64,000 nucleotides of DNA, from contig NZ_PDFK01000003.1 of NCBI RefSeq assembly GCF_002845985.1, positions 434,001-498,000 on the forward strand. The letters are read 5' to 3'. This document shows, one piece after another, positions 53,575-62,362 of this stretch. Within the stretch, counting starts at the first letter, position 1. Each line of letters starts with the position of its first letter. The stretch is from Lysinibacillus fusiformis (GTDB taxonomy: Bacteria > Bacillota > Bacilli > Bacillales_A > Planococcaceae). The notes beneath the pieces were generated by a model that did not search any database, was not told the DNA's origin, and saw only the letters and a list, made by a program, of their open reading frames with translations. The position numbers and the translations under genes are program-made.

Positions 53575-53809
53575 TCTTAACCTCCATTTTATAGGATATA
53601 GAGGTGTTCGTTGATATAAAAAAGGAGCATAACCAAACTGGTCTGCTCAGTCTTTAGTATTAACGTACAACCTCACCCTAAATAGGCTCTCCTCTCTATA
53701 TAAGTGGGATGTGCTACTATTTATTTCATAGATTGTTTATGCCAGAGTTTTTCTATACAGCTCTTTCCTAATCAATGATCTGCATTTAAAAAACTTTTGT
53801 CATAACCCT

Positions 53810-54466
53810 TTAATCTAAAATTTTGATATTATTTTGAACATCGATAGAAAATTGCTCTACATCATAATGATGTTTCTTAATCATGTCTTCCGCTAGCTGA
53901 TAAACCTGCTTTTGTATCATGTTATTTTTCTCTTGTGTTAAATTAATCCTTATCTGAATTTCCTCAGATGTAATACTATGATCGATACTGAAGATGCCAT
54001 AATTTTGGTCAATCATTTCTTCAAATAGATTGGCGAGGACATCATTATAGCTTAGTCGCGTTGAGCTAGGCTCTGCTGGTTCGTAAAGATTTTTTAACGT
54101 TAATTGAAAAAAAACGGGATTTAAATTATTTTCTTTCAACACATTCAACATAATTTCTTCTATTTTTTGTTTGGTGCTAGTATCAGCCTTGTCTGGTAAT
54201 GACACGAGAAGTTCGATTTTGTCATTAGGCAGAACCCCGTAATCTAATTGAAAGCTATAATTTTCTTTGCGCAAGGCATGGGAAATCTCACTGATTAAAA
54301 ATTGATATTGCTGAATATAACCCAATAATTCATTATTGCTGGGCTGTGGCACTGAAACATTGGATTTTTCAGCATATTGAATAGGTGCATTCGCCAAAAG
54401 GAAAAATCCACTACAAACAATAACAGCTAGTAGAAACCATAACGTAAATACCTTTTTGATAAACAT
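53810..54466 (-). CDS. Hypothetical membrane-anchored protein, 218 residues
   Basis: One N-terminal hydrophobic anchor (VFTLWFLLAVIVCSGFFLLA), then an extracytoplasmic domain of alternating charged helices and strands (ELLGYIQQYQFLISEISHAL, LPNDKIELLVSLPDKADTST, EEIMLNVLKENNLNP, EEIQIRINLTQ). A repeated pattern of strand-helix may be two similar halves. No family recognised. It follows the GNAT gene by 46 bp on the same strand and may share its transcript. The 235 bp downstream hold no gene. Confidence 0.7.
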   Translation of the reverse strand: MFIKKVFTLWFLLAVIVCSGFFLLANAPIQYAEKSNVSVPQPSNNELLGYIQQYQFLISEISHALRKENYSFQLDYGVLPNDKIELLVSLPDKADTSTKQKIEEIMLNVLKENNLNPVFFQLTLKNLYEPAEPSSTRLSYNDVLANLFEEMIDQNYGIFSIDHSITSEEIQIRINLTQEKNNMIQKQVYQLAEDMIKKHHYDVEQFSIDVQNNIKILD

Positions 54467-54512
54467 TTATAGCCCCCTTATTCGGGACTATATGCAAGTT
54501 CTGTAAAGCTAA

Positions 54513-54986
54513 TTACGGTAGAATCTTATAAAACAACACACGATCTTGATTTTCGCCACCGTAATTGCTGTGGACGGACACCTTATCCATCTCTTTGTCA
54601 CCCTTTTCCATTCTAAAGCCCATATTCGTATGAAAGGCTATCGAAATTTCGTTTATAGGTGACGTGACACATTTCACAATATTTCGATGATATTGCTTCA
54701 CTACATGAAAGAATACGTCGTATAACCTTTTTGCAATATTCTGTTTTCTGTAATCAGGATGGACCCCAACAAAATGGATAAATGCTTCATTTGAGTTAGC
54801 CTGCGATAAAAACCCTACAAGAAAGCCAATAATTTCGCCATCCTTTTCCATAATTAGGCTAGTATTCGTAAAATGATCAAAAAATAATTTGGGCAGCTTA
54901 TCTGACATATTCCTATCTCCCCACCACTCATTAATCAATGGAGATAAAATATAGTAATCTGAACTTTTTAAGCTACGAATGTTCAT
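54513..54986 (-). CDS. GNAT family acetyltransferase
   Basis: A 157-residue GNAT protein: IRSLKSSDYYILSPLINEWW at the start, the central beta strands (LIMEKDGEIIGFLVGFLSQA), the acetyl-CoA motif VHPDYRKQNIAKRLYDVFF, and a C-terminal region with NMGFRMEKG. GGAGGGATTCC precedes ATG. It is upstream of the 218-residue membrane protein on the same strand. Substrate unknown; similar proteins are annotated only as N-acetyltransferase. Confidence 0.88.
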   Translation of the reverse strand: MNIRSLKSSDYYILSPLINEWWGDRNMSDKLPKLFFDHFTNTSLIMEKDGEIIGFLVGFLSQANSNEAFIHFVGVHPDYRKQNIAKRLYDVFFHVVKQYHRNIVKCVTSPINEISIAFHTNMGFRMEKGDKEMDKVSVHSNYGGENQDRVLFYKILP

Positions 54987-55108
54987 GGAATCCCTCCTCT
55001 ATTTTCAACTCATCCTGTAACATTTGGCAACGGATCAGGTGCTACTGCAATTAAATAAAACGTTACAATCACCCTGGCAAACACGCTACCAATACGTATG
55101 AATTTGAT

Positions 55109-55241
55109 TTACAAATCAGATAACGTTGGCGTTTCTTTGTAGCGCCAACGTTCAAAAAATAAAACTTTCTTCTGGATCATATAAGCACCATATACAATAA
55201 CCATAAACAGGTATGGATAAAACAATGCTGATGAATAACAT
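55109..55241 (-). pseudogene. Small membrane protein gene with a one-base frameshift
   Basis: GGAGGG, 7 bp, ATG 55241 begins MLFISIVLSIPVYGYCIWCL then YDPEESFIF and stops. Removing one T from the T6 run (A6 at 55154-55159) restores one frame continuing ERWRYKETPTLSDL, a tail like that of DUF6199-type small membrane proteins. So the gene is either frameshifted by one base or uses slippage. The hairpin AACGTTGGCG/CGCCAACGTT lies in its 3' part. Confidence 0.55.
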
Positions 55242-55317
55242 CTATATACCCTCCATCTACAATGTTAAATCATATTCTCATTTTACCCTACCATTTATTT
55301 CAATTTCAATGATTCAA

Positions 55318-56793
55318 TCAAACCTTTGCCATCACTAATGATTTTAACGTATCACTTAACGTCTGAATGCGATTGGTCGTATCGGTCATCCTCACCAGTA
55401 GCTGATTTTCATCTTCCACTGAATGTAAAATATCGCCAGTGGACTCAGCATTTTGCTCAGTCATTTTATTAAGTCTTTCAATTTGCACTTGGATTGTCTC
55501 GAACTGTGAAATCGCACTGCTTAATTCATGCATTCCCCTAGTTAAATCTGTATTGGTTTGAGCAAATGAATCCTTCAAGACATTTAAGAAATGACTGACT
55601 TCCTGCAACAATTGTTCCCCATGCTGTAACGCTTTCTCACCATCGTCAGAACGTTGATGTGCTGCTGTTGATTTTTCAAACAAGGTTTTCGTCACATTTG
55701 TAATACTTACGGTAATCGCCGCGCTTTCCTCTGCTAGCTTGCGTACCTCATCTGCCACTACGGCAAATCCTTTACCATGCTCCCCTGCTCTGGCCGCCTC
55801 TATGGCCGCGTTCAATGCCAATAAATTGGTCTGCTCTGCAATATGCGTAATTCCCTTTAATAGGCTATCTACCGTTTGCAAGCTGTGCTGTAGCTCATTT
55901 ACAGTTTCTGCAGTTGAGCTCATCGCATCACTCATCACGCTCATCTGGGCCATCGCCTCCTGCATTTTGTTCCAACCTGCCAAAACCTCCTGCTGCAGCT
56001 CAGTTGATTTTCCTACGGTATCCTTTGATATGGTCAAAGTTTCATTCACGAAATGGACGGAATCGCCCATTGTGCCATGAATCACTTGCAGACTAGAGGC
56101 TTCCTGCTGAATACTTGCCGAAATAGCCTCTGTCGCTAGCAATATTTGTTTACTAGAGCCTGAAATCCTTTGCATCGTTTGCTGGAATTGCGTGACATGC
56201 TCATCCAAGGCCTGACTGCTTTTTTCGATTTCAAGAAAGGTATTTTGTAACTGATTGAAGGATGCTTGTACCTCATTTTGCTGCGCCTTTGCATGTTCAA
56301 TCAGCTCATTCCCCCATTTGGCTAGCAAATAAAAGACAATAATCACGCCATTCATAATCGCTAGAAGTGTTACAAAGACGATGATATCATCAAATGGGCC
56401 CAACAAGGATGACGAGTTGACCATATATAAAATGAAAAAGCTAAGATTTGTTAGAATACCAAAGAAGACAATTAATTCTTTTTTAAAATACAAGGCAATA
56501 ATGGCCACCGTGCATAGTAAAATATAATGCTTATTTAATGAAAAGCTATCAAGCAAAAATAGTGTAAAAACAACACTTGATGGAATTAAGCCAAAGATAA
56601 AACCTTTGACATACGTTTTGATGGGTAATAAATAATTACAAACTGCCAATGAAATGACAGCAAGCCCAATAAATAAAAAATGTATTCCTTTCGATAGAAT
56701 CATTGGTCCGCAAATTAAAATGGCTAAGATTGAGATGATAGCCAAATTGACACGGTGGACTTTCCGTGTGTCGTAACGAATTTTATTCTCCAT
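55318..56793 (-). CDS. Methyl-accepting chemotaxis-type transducer with multi-span membrane domain
   Basis: A 491-residue protein whose first ~170 residues form about six hydrophobic spans with no large external ligand domain; a coiled coil and the MCP signalling domain follow. The conserved hairpin tip is present ([20 protein letters not shown] then [19 protein letters not shown]). It should talk to CheA/CheW, perhaps sensing membrane state, energy or a membrane-dissolved signal. It is monocistronic, with GGGGG before ATG. The C-terminal end lacks a clear CheB/CheR-binding peptide. Confidence 0.88.
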   Translation of the reverse strand: MENKIRYDTRKVHRVNLAIISILAILICGPMILSKGIHFLFIGLAVISLAVCNYLLPIKTYVKGFIFGLIPSSVVFTLFLLDSFSLNKHYILLCTVAIIALYFKKELIVFFGILTNLSFFILYMVNSSSLLGPFDDIIVFVTLLAIMNGVIIVFYLLAKWGNELIEHAKAQQNEVQASFNQLQNTFLEIEKSSQALDEHVTQFQQTMQRISGSSKQILLATEAISASIQQEASSLQVIHGTMGDSVHFVNETLTISKDTVGKSTELQQEVLAGWNKMQEAMAQMSVMSDAMSSTAETVNELQHSLQTVDSLLKGITHIAEQTNLLALNAAIEAARAGEHGKGFAVVADEVRKLAEESAAITVSITNVTKTLFEKSTAAHQRSDDGEKALQHGEQLLQEVSHFLNVLKDSFAQTNTDLTRGMHELSSAISQFETIQVQIERLNKMTEQNAESTGDILHSVEDENQLLVRMTDTTNRIQTLSDTLKSLVMAKV

Positions 56794-56930
56794 TTTTATC
56801 CCCCTAAAAAATGAATGGACATTCAGTTTAATTTTCTATTATTATATAGTATAACTACTACTTTTTGTAGCTAAATATTGCATTCGAAAGCATATTTTAG
56901 TCATTTTTGAAATAAAAGGGGGAAATACAT

Positions 56931-57893
56931 TTGACTAATGTCCAACAAATCGCACCAAATTTCTATTGTATTGACACACATGATTTAAATCGTGTGCAGC
57001 GAACGAGCTCCTATTTATTAATGGATGAAAAAATTGCCTTGATCGAAACTTCTGCAAGCCCTTCCGTTCCTTATATTATGGCAGGATTAAAGGAATTAAA
57101 TATTGCATTAGAGGATATTCACTATGTAATCGTGACACATATCCATTTAGATCATGCTGGCGGCGCAGGTTTATTTTTACAAAGCTGTCCTAATGCCAAA
57201 TTAGTAGTCCATCCACGAGGGGCGGCTCACATGATTGATCCAAGTCGCCTTATTTCCAGTGCAAAGAGCGTTTATGGTGCTGAATTTGATAAACTCTTTG
57301 ATCCAATTGTGCCTATCGATGCTACGCGAATTATTGAGGTTAGCCATGAACAGCGTCTATCTTTAGGACAACATCATTTAACGTTCTTTCATACAGAAGG
57401 TCATGCTAAACATCATGTTTCAATGCTTTATTCTGCTACAAATGGCTTGTTTGTCGGGGATACAACAGGCGTTCGTTACCCAGAAATGGATGGTGAAGCG
57501 ATTGATTTAATCATTCCGTCGACTTCTCCAAACCAGTACGACCCAGAAACAATGGAGCTATCTCTTCAATTGTATGAAAAGCTCCATGCAAGTGAACTAT
57601 ATTTCGGCCATTACGGTGCGTATAAAAATCCAACAGAGGCTTATCGTCAGGTGCGCTATTGGACACCTCTCTTTCTAGCAGAGGGTAGAAACGCACAAGC
57701 AACATCAAGCGACTTCCAGCAGCAAGTTCGCTATCTAGATGATCGCTTAAAGGCTCTTTTATTCAGCTATTTACAGGAAAACGACATTCCCACAGATCAT
57801 CCAGTCTATCAAACAATCCCGTTCGATACGATTGTGTCATCAATGGGCATACTGGACTACTTAGAAAAAGTAAATACCCAGGCGTCACGCTAA
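56931..57893 (+). CDS. MBL-fold metallo-hydrolase
   Basis: A 320-residue metallo-beta-lactamase-fold protein. The metal motif THIHLDHAGG is near residue 65, followed by the second site (HTEGHAKHHVSML) and VGDTTGV; later GHYGA. The form is that of flavin-free MBL hydrolases such as lactonases, glyoxalase II-like or persulfide dioxygenase-like enzymes; the true substrate is unclear. It starts at TTG after AAAGGGGG and is divergent from the chemoreceptor. A strong terminator follows. Confidence 0.88.
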   Translation: MTNVQQIAPNFYCIDTHDLNRVQRTSSYLLMDEKIALIETSASPSVPYIMAGLKELNIALEDIHYVIVTHIHLDHAGGAGLFLQSCPNAKLVVHPRGAAHMIDPSRLISSAKSVYGAEFDKLFDPIVPIDATRIIEVSHEQRLSLGQHHLTFFHTEGHAKHHVSMLYSATNGLFVGDTTGVRYPEMDGEAIDLIIPSTSPNQYDPETMELSLQLYEKLHASELYFGHYGAYKNPTEAYRQVRYWTPLFLAEGRNAQATSSDFQQQVRYLDDRLKALLFSYLQENDIPTDHPVYQTIPFDTIVSSMGILDYLEKVNTQASR

Positions 57894-57897
57894 CAGT

Positions 57898-57937
57898 AAA
57901 AAGAGGTGTCTCTAGTGATTTTGGAGACACCTCTTTT
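57898..57937. terminator. Intrinsic terminator
   Basis: AAAAAGAGGTGTCTC / GAGACACCTCTTTT with an 11-base loop; T runs on both strands, so it may serve both the MBL gene and, 190 bp further on, ligD. The stretch 57938-58129 has no gene I can support. Confidence 0.85.
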
Positions 57938-58129
57938 CGGGGCCACAAGGAAACTTGCGAAACGCTTAGCTTCTCCACTTGCATCCCTATAAAGGGGACT
58001 GCTGCTAATGTAGTCAAAACTAGCCTGTTTTTCAGTAGGATTGCTTTTTTCCTACTAGCTGATGCTTGCTTATTCTTTTTACTAGGTTTAGAAGGGCCAT
58101 GTATTCACCTAGATAAATTTGAAAAGGAA

Positions 58130-59947
58130 TCATTCTTTTAAACGATCCAAAGCAGCTTGAAAATCCTGTTGCTCCCCCACCTCACGAAATGATTGAAAGG
58201 GGTTACTCCCTTTTTTCATACGTTCCATGACAGCAGGAATCGTGAAGAACTCTGGTGATAGACTCTCATGAACTTCCCCCCAATGCAGAGGTGTTGCGAC
58301 TAAGCCCTGTACATTGCCACGAGTGGAATAGGGAGCAATAATGGTTTTACCCTCAGCATGCTGTAAATAATCTAAATATAATTTTTCATGACGATTCTTT
58401 TTTAAACGCTCCATTGTATATAAATTCGGTTTTTGCTGACATAAAAAACGACAAACAAATTCAGTAAACACACGCACCTCTTCATAGCTAAAAGTATTTT
58501 CGGGTAATGGAATATAAAGCTGTAAGCCTTTCCCGCCCGATGTTTTGACAAAAGATTGTAGATTAAAAAAGTCAATAATGTCCTTTAAATCAAGTGCACC
58601 TGTAATAGCTAATGAAAAATGCTGTGCTGAGGGAGGATCCAAATCGAAAACAATTTCTGTTGGATAAATGGAATGCTGTGTCTGAAATGGAATGTGCAGC
58701 TCTATAGCCAGTTGATTTCCTAACCACAAAAGGGTTTCCATATTGTTACATATTATAGTATCAATATGATCCATCGCCGTCGTTGCCACAAAATCAGGCA
58801 GTTTTTCTGGTCTACTTTTTTGATAAAAGCTTTCTCCTGGAACACCATGTGGAAATCGTATTAATGTAAGTGGACGATCCTTTAGAAAAGGTAATAAATA
58901 GGGCGCGATGCTTTGTAAATAGGATAAATAATAATCCTTTGTTATACCCATTGCAGGCCACACTGGTTTCTCTGGATGGGTAATGGGTACTGATTCGGGG
59001 ATTGGAAAAAGCTGCCGCTGCATATGCTGCCATTGACAATCTTCTGGTGATAGCTCTAATCGGAAAGCATGAAATCTAGGCTCTCGAAGCTTACTGCCGT
59101 CGAAATCTATACATGCGATATCGACACAAATAGAAGGCTCTAACTGCCATAGTCCTTTATGGCGCTGCCCATTTGCCTGAAAGAATGCGACAAGTGTTTG
59201 CTGTTCTTCTTCAGCCATGCCATGCTTAAATGTAACGACTTCTCGTATTTGTCCCTCATCATAAATTGAGCCATGAAAATAGCCATTGACCTGATCATAC
59301 TGCGTTACTATGACCGTCACATAACGCCAATTTTTAATTTTTAACCAATGACTAGAACGGGTGTTATCCAGCCATTTACTTGTTTTCTTCTTCGCCACCA
59401 TGCCCTCACCATTGTAAACCTTGATGGCTTGCCATACATTCTCTCTGTCCTCATCACCTTGGATCATTTGTATAGACCTTGGATCCTCATAGTCGACGCT
59501 TGGCAGTTTTAATCTTGTTGCAAGCTTGGACAATTGCTCTTTACGTGTTTTTAAATAGCGGTTTTGCAGTGACACCCCTTTGAAAACTAGCACGTCAAAC
59601 ACAAGATAGCGAAAAGGAAAAGCTTTTGCATGTGTCTCAATGGCATCTTGATTTTGCATTCTCCCTCTTTTTTGAACAATGGCAAATTCGCTTTTGTATT
59701 GATTGCGTAAATAAACTAACTCCCCATCTAAGGTTAGTGGTAAAAATGCTTGAATGGACGCATGTATTTGCTGACAAAAAGCCAAAATTTCAGGAAACAA
59801 GTGGTTTAAATTTCGACCATTACGGCTAATGAGCAGCGGCTCTTCATCCCAAACTAATATACAGCGAAAACCGTCATATTTCGTTTCAAATAACCATTCA
59901 CCGCCACTAGGAATATCATTTGTTTCCGTTAAAAGCATTGGTTTCAT
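58130..59947 (-). CDS. ligD: ATP-dependent DNA ligase LigD (ligase-polymerase)
   Basis: About 605 residues: an N-terminal ATP-dependent ligase domain with the active-site lysine in ETKYDGFR (Lys23), DGELV, NGEGMVAKKKTSKW and an OB-fold region, then a C-terminal AEP polymerase domain (PVWPAMGITKDYYLSYLQSI, EIVFDLDPPS with the metal aspartates, and KTSGGKGLQLYIPLP). The nuclease domain found in some LigD is absent, as in Bacillus. It joins broken DNA ends with Ku, chiefly in spores. The frame is open to 60019, but ATG 59947 (MKPMLL) fits family starts better. It is divergent from ku, with starts 107 bp apart. Confidence 0.9.
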   Translation of the reverse strand: MKPMLLTETNDIPSGGEWLFETKYDGFRCILVWDEEPLLISRNGRNLNHLFPEILAFCQQIHASIQAFLPLTLDGELVYLRNQYKSEFAIVQKRGRMQNQDAIETHAKAFPFRYLVFDVLVFKGVSLQNRYLKTRKEQLSKLATRLKLPSVDYEDPRSIQMIQGDEDRENVWQAIKVYNGEGMVAKKKTSKWLDNTRSSHWLKIKNWRYVTVIVTQYDQVNGYFHGSIYDEGQIREVVTFKHGMAEEEQQTLVAFFQANGQRHKGLWQLEPSICVDIACIDFDGSKLREPRFHAFRLELSPEDCQWQHMQRQLFPIPESVPITHPEKPVWPAMGITKDYYLSYLQSIAPYLLPFLKDRPLTLIRFPHGVPGESFYQKSRPEKLPDFVATTAMDHIDTIICNNMETLLWLGNQLAIELHIPFQTQHSIYPTEIVFDLDPPSAQHFSLAITGALDLKDIIDFFNLQSFVKTSGGKGLQLYIPLPENTFSYEEVRVFTEFVCRFLCQQKPNLYTMERLKKNRHEKLYLDYLQHAEGKTIIAPYSTRGNVQGLVATPLHWGEVHESLSPEFFTIPAVMERMKKGSNPFQSFREVGEQQDFQAALDRLKE

Positions 59948-60054
59948 TTCACCATACCTACTTTGCTTTTTATTTTCAGTGTTTGATGATTTCAATTTAA
60001 GATACATAAAAAGCATCAAAATATATCATAGTAAGAAAAACGAGGTGACAAACA

Positions 60055-60876
60055 ATGCATACAGTGTGGAAAGGCAGTATTTCCTTTGGACTGGTTAATA
60101 TCCCTGTGAAACTACATGCCGCTACTGAAAATAAAGATGTTAAATTGCGACAGCTTCACAAGGAGTGCCATACGCCGATTAGCTACAAAAAGGTTTGCGA
60201 GGGCTGTAACCAAGAAGTAAAAGATGAAGAGATCGTCAAAGCTTATGAATATGCCAAAAATAAATTTGTCGTGTTGGATCAAGAGGATTTAGAAAACTTG
60301 CGTAAGGAAAATGAAGATAAAGCTGTGGAAATTATTGATTTTGTGCAATTAACTGAAATTGACCCCATTTATTTTGAGCGCACTTATTTCCTCTCTCCTG
60401 ATGCAACCGGAGCTAAGGCCTATTCCTTATTACTTAAAACATTAGAGCAATCAGGAAAAATTGGCATTGCTAAAATTATTATTCGATCTAAGGAACAGCT
60501 TGCCATCGTGCGCGTTTATCAAAATGCCCTCGTGATGGAAACCATTCACTATCCAGATGAAGTGAGAAGTGTTGGGGATGTTCCAAATATTCCAAGTGAA
60601 CAGGATGTTGTACCAAAGGAGCTTGAAACAGCTCTATTGCTGGTAGACCAATTGACGACTACATTCAACCCTGAAAAATATACGGACGATTACCGCAATG
60701 CTTTACTAGAATTAATCGAGGAAAAGAAAGGTACGAATACGATAGCGACCAGTGATAAACAACGTCCAATTCCTGATAATGTCACAGATTTAATGACAGC
60801 ACTACAGGCTTCCTTAGATAAAACAAAAAAGCCAGCTACAAGAAAGCGTACTACACGCACAAAGAAAAATGCTTAA
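60055..60876 (+). CDS. ku: Ku protein (NHEJ)
   Basis: A 273-residue bacterial Ku homodimer subunit: MHTVWKGSISFGLVNIPVKL at the start, KLRQLHKECHTPISYKKVCE with GCNQEVKDEEIVKAYEY, YYLE-type core (YFLSPDATGAKAYSLLLKTL) and a lysine-rich C-terminal tail (KKPATRKRTTRTKKNA) that probably aids DNA binding and threading. It loads on DNA ends and recruits LigD. It is divergent from ligD; AGGTGACAA precedes ATG. A terminator overlaps the stop region of the convergent gene. Confidence 0.95.
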   Translation: MHTVWKGSISFGLVNIPVKLHAATENKDVKLRQLHKECHTPISYKKVCEGCNQEVKDEEIVKAYEYAKNKFVVLDQEDLENLRKENEDKAVEIIDFVQLTEIDPIYFERTYFLSPDATGAKAYSLLLKTLEQSGKIGIAKIIIRSKEQLAIVRVYQNALVMETIHYPDEVRSVGDVPNIPSEQDVVPKELETALLLVDQLTTTFNPEKYTDDYRNALLELIEEKKGTNTIATSDKQRPIPDNVTDLMTALQASLDKTKKPATRKRTTRTKKNA

Positions 60877-60878
60877 AA

Positions 60879-60908
60879 AAAGCGTATCCTTTTATCGGGA
60901 TACGCTTT
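60879..60908. terminator. Shared terminator of ku and the convergent P-loop gene
   Basis: AAAGCGTATCC / GGATACGCTTT with an 8-base loop, 2 bp after the ku stop, reaching into the stop codon of the convergent gene. Confidence 0.85.
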
Positions 60909-61428
60909 AGAATTGTTGAAGGAAGTGATGCAAATCCTTTTTATGCTGAACTACTAAAATTTTATTTAACAGATCGCTTTGTTGTTTAAAAAATTTAGGT
61001 TTCCCCTTCTGCTCAAAGCGTTTATTCCAACGAAACATTTTAAAGAAAATCGAAAATGTTGGCTGATAATGGGCTTTTTCGATACCGATTTTTTGTTTCA
61101 TAAACCGCTTCATAATACGGAAGACACGAATAGGATAAGGCGTATTGAGAAAGATGATGCAGTCAGCTTGTTGGAAGCTTTCAACAACCCACTCCTCTTG
61201 ATGAATTCCTTCAATAATCCAAGTGTTCGTTTGGAGAATGCTTTGTAAGTGCTCCTTTTTTTCTTCATCTGTTCGCCTAATATCCCCTGAATCCTTTCGA
61301 ATCCATGCCACATTATCTAATTCATAAAAAGGAATCTGATAGGTTTTAGATAATTCCCTCGCTAATGTCGTTTTCCCACTGCCAACGGATCCAATAATAT
61401 GTATTCTTTGTGGAAATCCTATCGTCAC
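60907..61428 (-). CDS. P-loop kinase-like protein (topology-modulation/FlaR-like)
   Basis: About 173 residues: the Walker A motif in IHIIGSVGSGKTTLAREL, ELDNVAWIRKDSGDIRRTDE, then NTWIIEGIHQEEWV and DCIIFLNTPYPIRVFRIMKR, as in small adenylate-kinase-like proteins often labelled DNA topology modulation protein FlaR. The real substrate is unknown. The frame opens at 61482, but GTG 61428 with GGGAG 8 bp upstream is the better start. Convergent with ku. Confidence 0.8.
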   Translation of the reverse strand: MTIGFPQRIHIIGSVGSGKTTLARELSKTYQIPFYELDNVAWIRKDSGDIRRTDEEKKEHLQSILQTNTWIIEGIHQEEWVVESFQQADCIIFLNTPYPIRVFRIMKRFMKQKIGIEKAHYQPTFSIFFKMFRWNKRFEQKGKPKFFKQQSDLLNKILVVQHKKDLHHFLQQF

Positions 61429-61515
61429 CGAATCATCTCCCATCTTATGTATCTTTGTAGAAATATTCCCTTTATTATACAATAATTTTAATAATGGTAA
61501 AGAGGAGGTTCATAC

Positions 61516-61617
61516 ATGTATCAACATAAATTCGAAAAGAATCTACAAAAATATAATTATCCGACTGAATATGATTACCTTTACGAACACTATCAAGATG
61601 ATCTTCACTATATTTAG
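61516..61617 (+). CDS. Tyrosine-rich 33-residue peptide
   Basis: AGAGGAGG, 8 bp, ATG: MYQHKFEKNLQKYNYPTEYD then YLYEHYQDDLHYI. Eight tyrosines in 33 residues, mixed charges, no membrane span. No family is known to me. It is divergent from the P-loop gene. The Shine-Dalgarno is excellent, so it is probably translated; spore-associated small proteins have similar make-up. Confidence 0.55.
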   Translation: MYQHKFEKNLQKYNYPTEYDYLYEHYQDDLHYI

Positions 61618-61718
61618 CATTATTTTGGTAAATGTATGCTAATTTCTTACCTCCATTTAGAAAGAGACTTTATCATCATATTTGATACAGTCGAATGTAA
61701 ATTCTCGCATCTTCGGAT

Positions 61719-61747
61719 AAAGAGGCTCGATTTAAGCCTCTTTTCTC
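61719..61747 (-). terminator. Terminator overlapping the reductase stop
   Basis: AAAGAGGCT / AGCCTCTTT with a 7-base loop covering the last codons of the reductase gene. Confidence 0.75.
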
Positions 61748-62262
61748 ACCTGATAATGCATTTGCACCATTTGACCATATCGCTTTGTCTCCAGTAGCCT
61801 TAAATTTTCGAACGGACGTGGAGATTTAAACAAAGATATCCCTGCACCTAGCAAATGGGGAGTAATGGTAATAATCCATTCATCAATTAACTGTTCCTGT
61901 AAAAAGGCGTCTAGAATCCCCGCACCACCAACCATCCAAATTTTTGCACCTTGTTGTTCTTTTAATTGCTTAGTAAATGCGACAACATCCTCTTGAACAA
62001 ACGTCACATGTTTATCTTTCCCAGATTGAGATGTTGTAAACACATAGCACCTTTTATCAGGATATGGGAACGTATCGCTATGCGCTAAAATATAATCGTA
62101 TGTTCGTTTGCCCATAATAACAGTATCAATAGTTTGATACATATCGGAGTAGCCATTATCTCCTTCCCCTTCTGTTTCTTCAAGCCACTGTAAATCATCA
62201 TTTTCCTTGGCAATAAATCCATCTACACTTAATCCGATAAATACCACTATTTCTCGTGACAT
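61732..62262 (-). CDS. Dihydrofolate reductase-family (RibD C-terminal) protein
   Basis: About 176 residues of the RibD_C/DHFR-like fold: EIVVFIGLSVDGFIAKENDD with LQWL at the start, TVIMGKRTYDYILAHSDTFP, then IWMVGGAGILDAFLQEQLID and TPHLLGAGISLF. It is similar to YyaP/YwjB-type reductases, not to true DHFR. The frame is open to 62328, but ATG 62262 with AGGAG 8 bp upstream is the proper start. It is divergent from the WYL-domain regulator, which likely controls it. Confidence 0.88.
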   Translation of the reverse strand: MSREIVVFIGLSVDGFIAKENDDLQWLEETEGEGDNGYSDMYQTIDTVIMGKRTYDYILAHSDTFPYPDKRCYVFTTSQSGKDKHVTFVQEDVVAFTKQLKEQQGAKIWMVGGAGILDAFLQEQLIDEWIITITPHLLGAGISLFKSPRPFENLRLLETKRYGQMVQMHYQVRKEA

Positions 62263-62320
62263 CTCGTCAACTCCTGTTCTTTTGAAAATCTCTTGTACAA
62301 TCTCTATACTAGATATAAAA

Positions 62321-62339
62321 CATGACAACTATTGGCATG
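62321..62339. promoter_or_regulatory. Candidate operator between reductase and WYL regulator
   Basis: CATGACAACTATTGGCATG: outer CATG/CATG and inner CAA/TTG are symmetric around a 3-bp centre, with one mismatch pair. It lies 23 bp before the regulator ATG, where a binding protein could act on both promoters. Confidence 0.4.
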
Positions 62340-62362
62340 ATTAAATAAAAAGGTGAAAAAAT

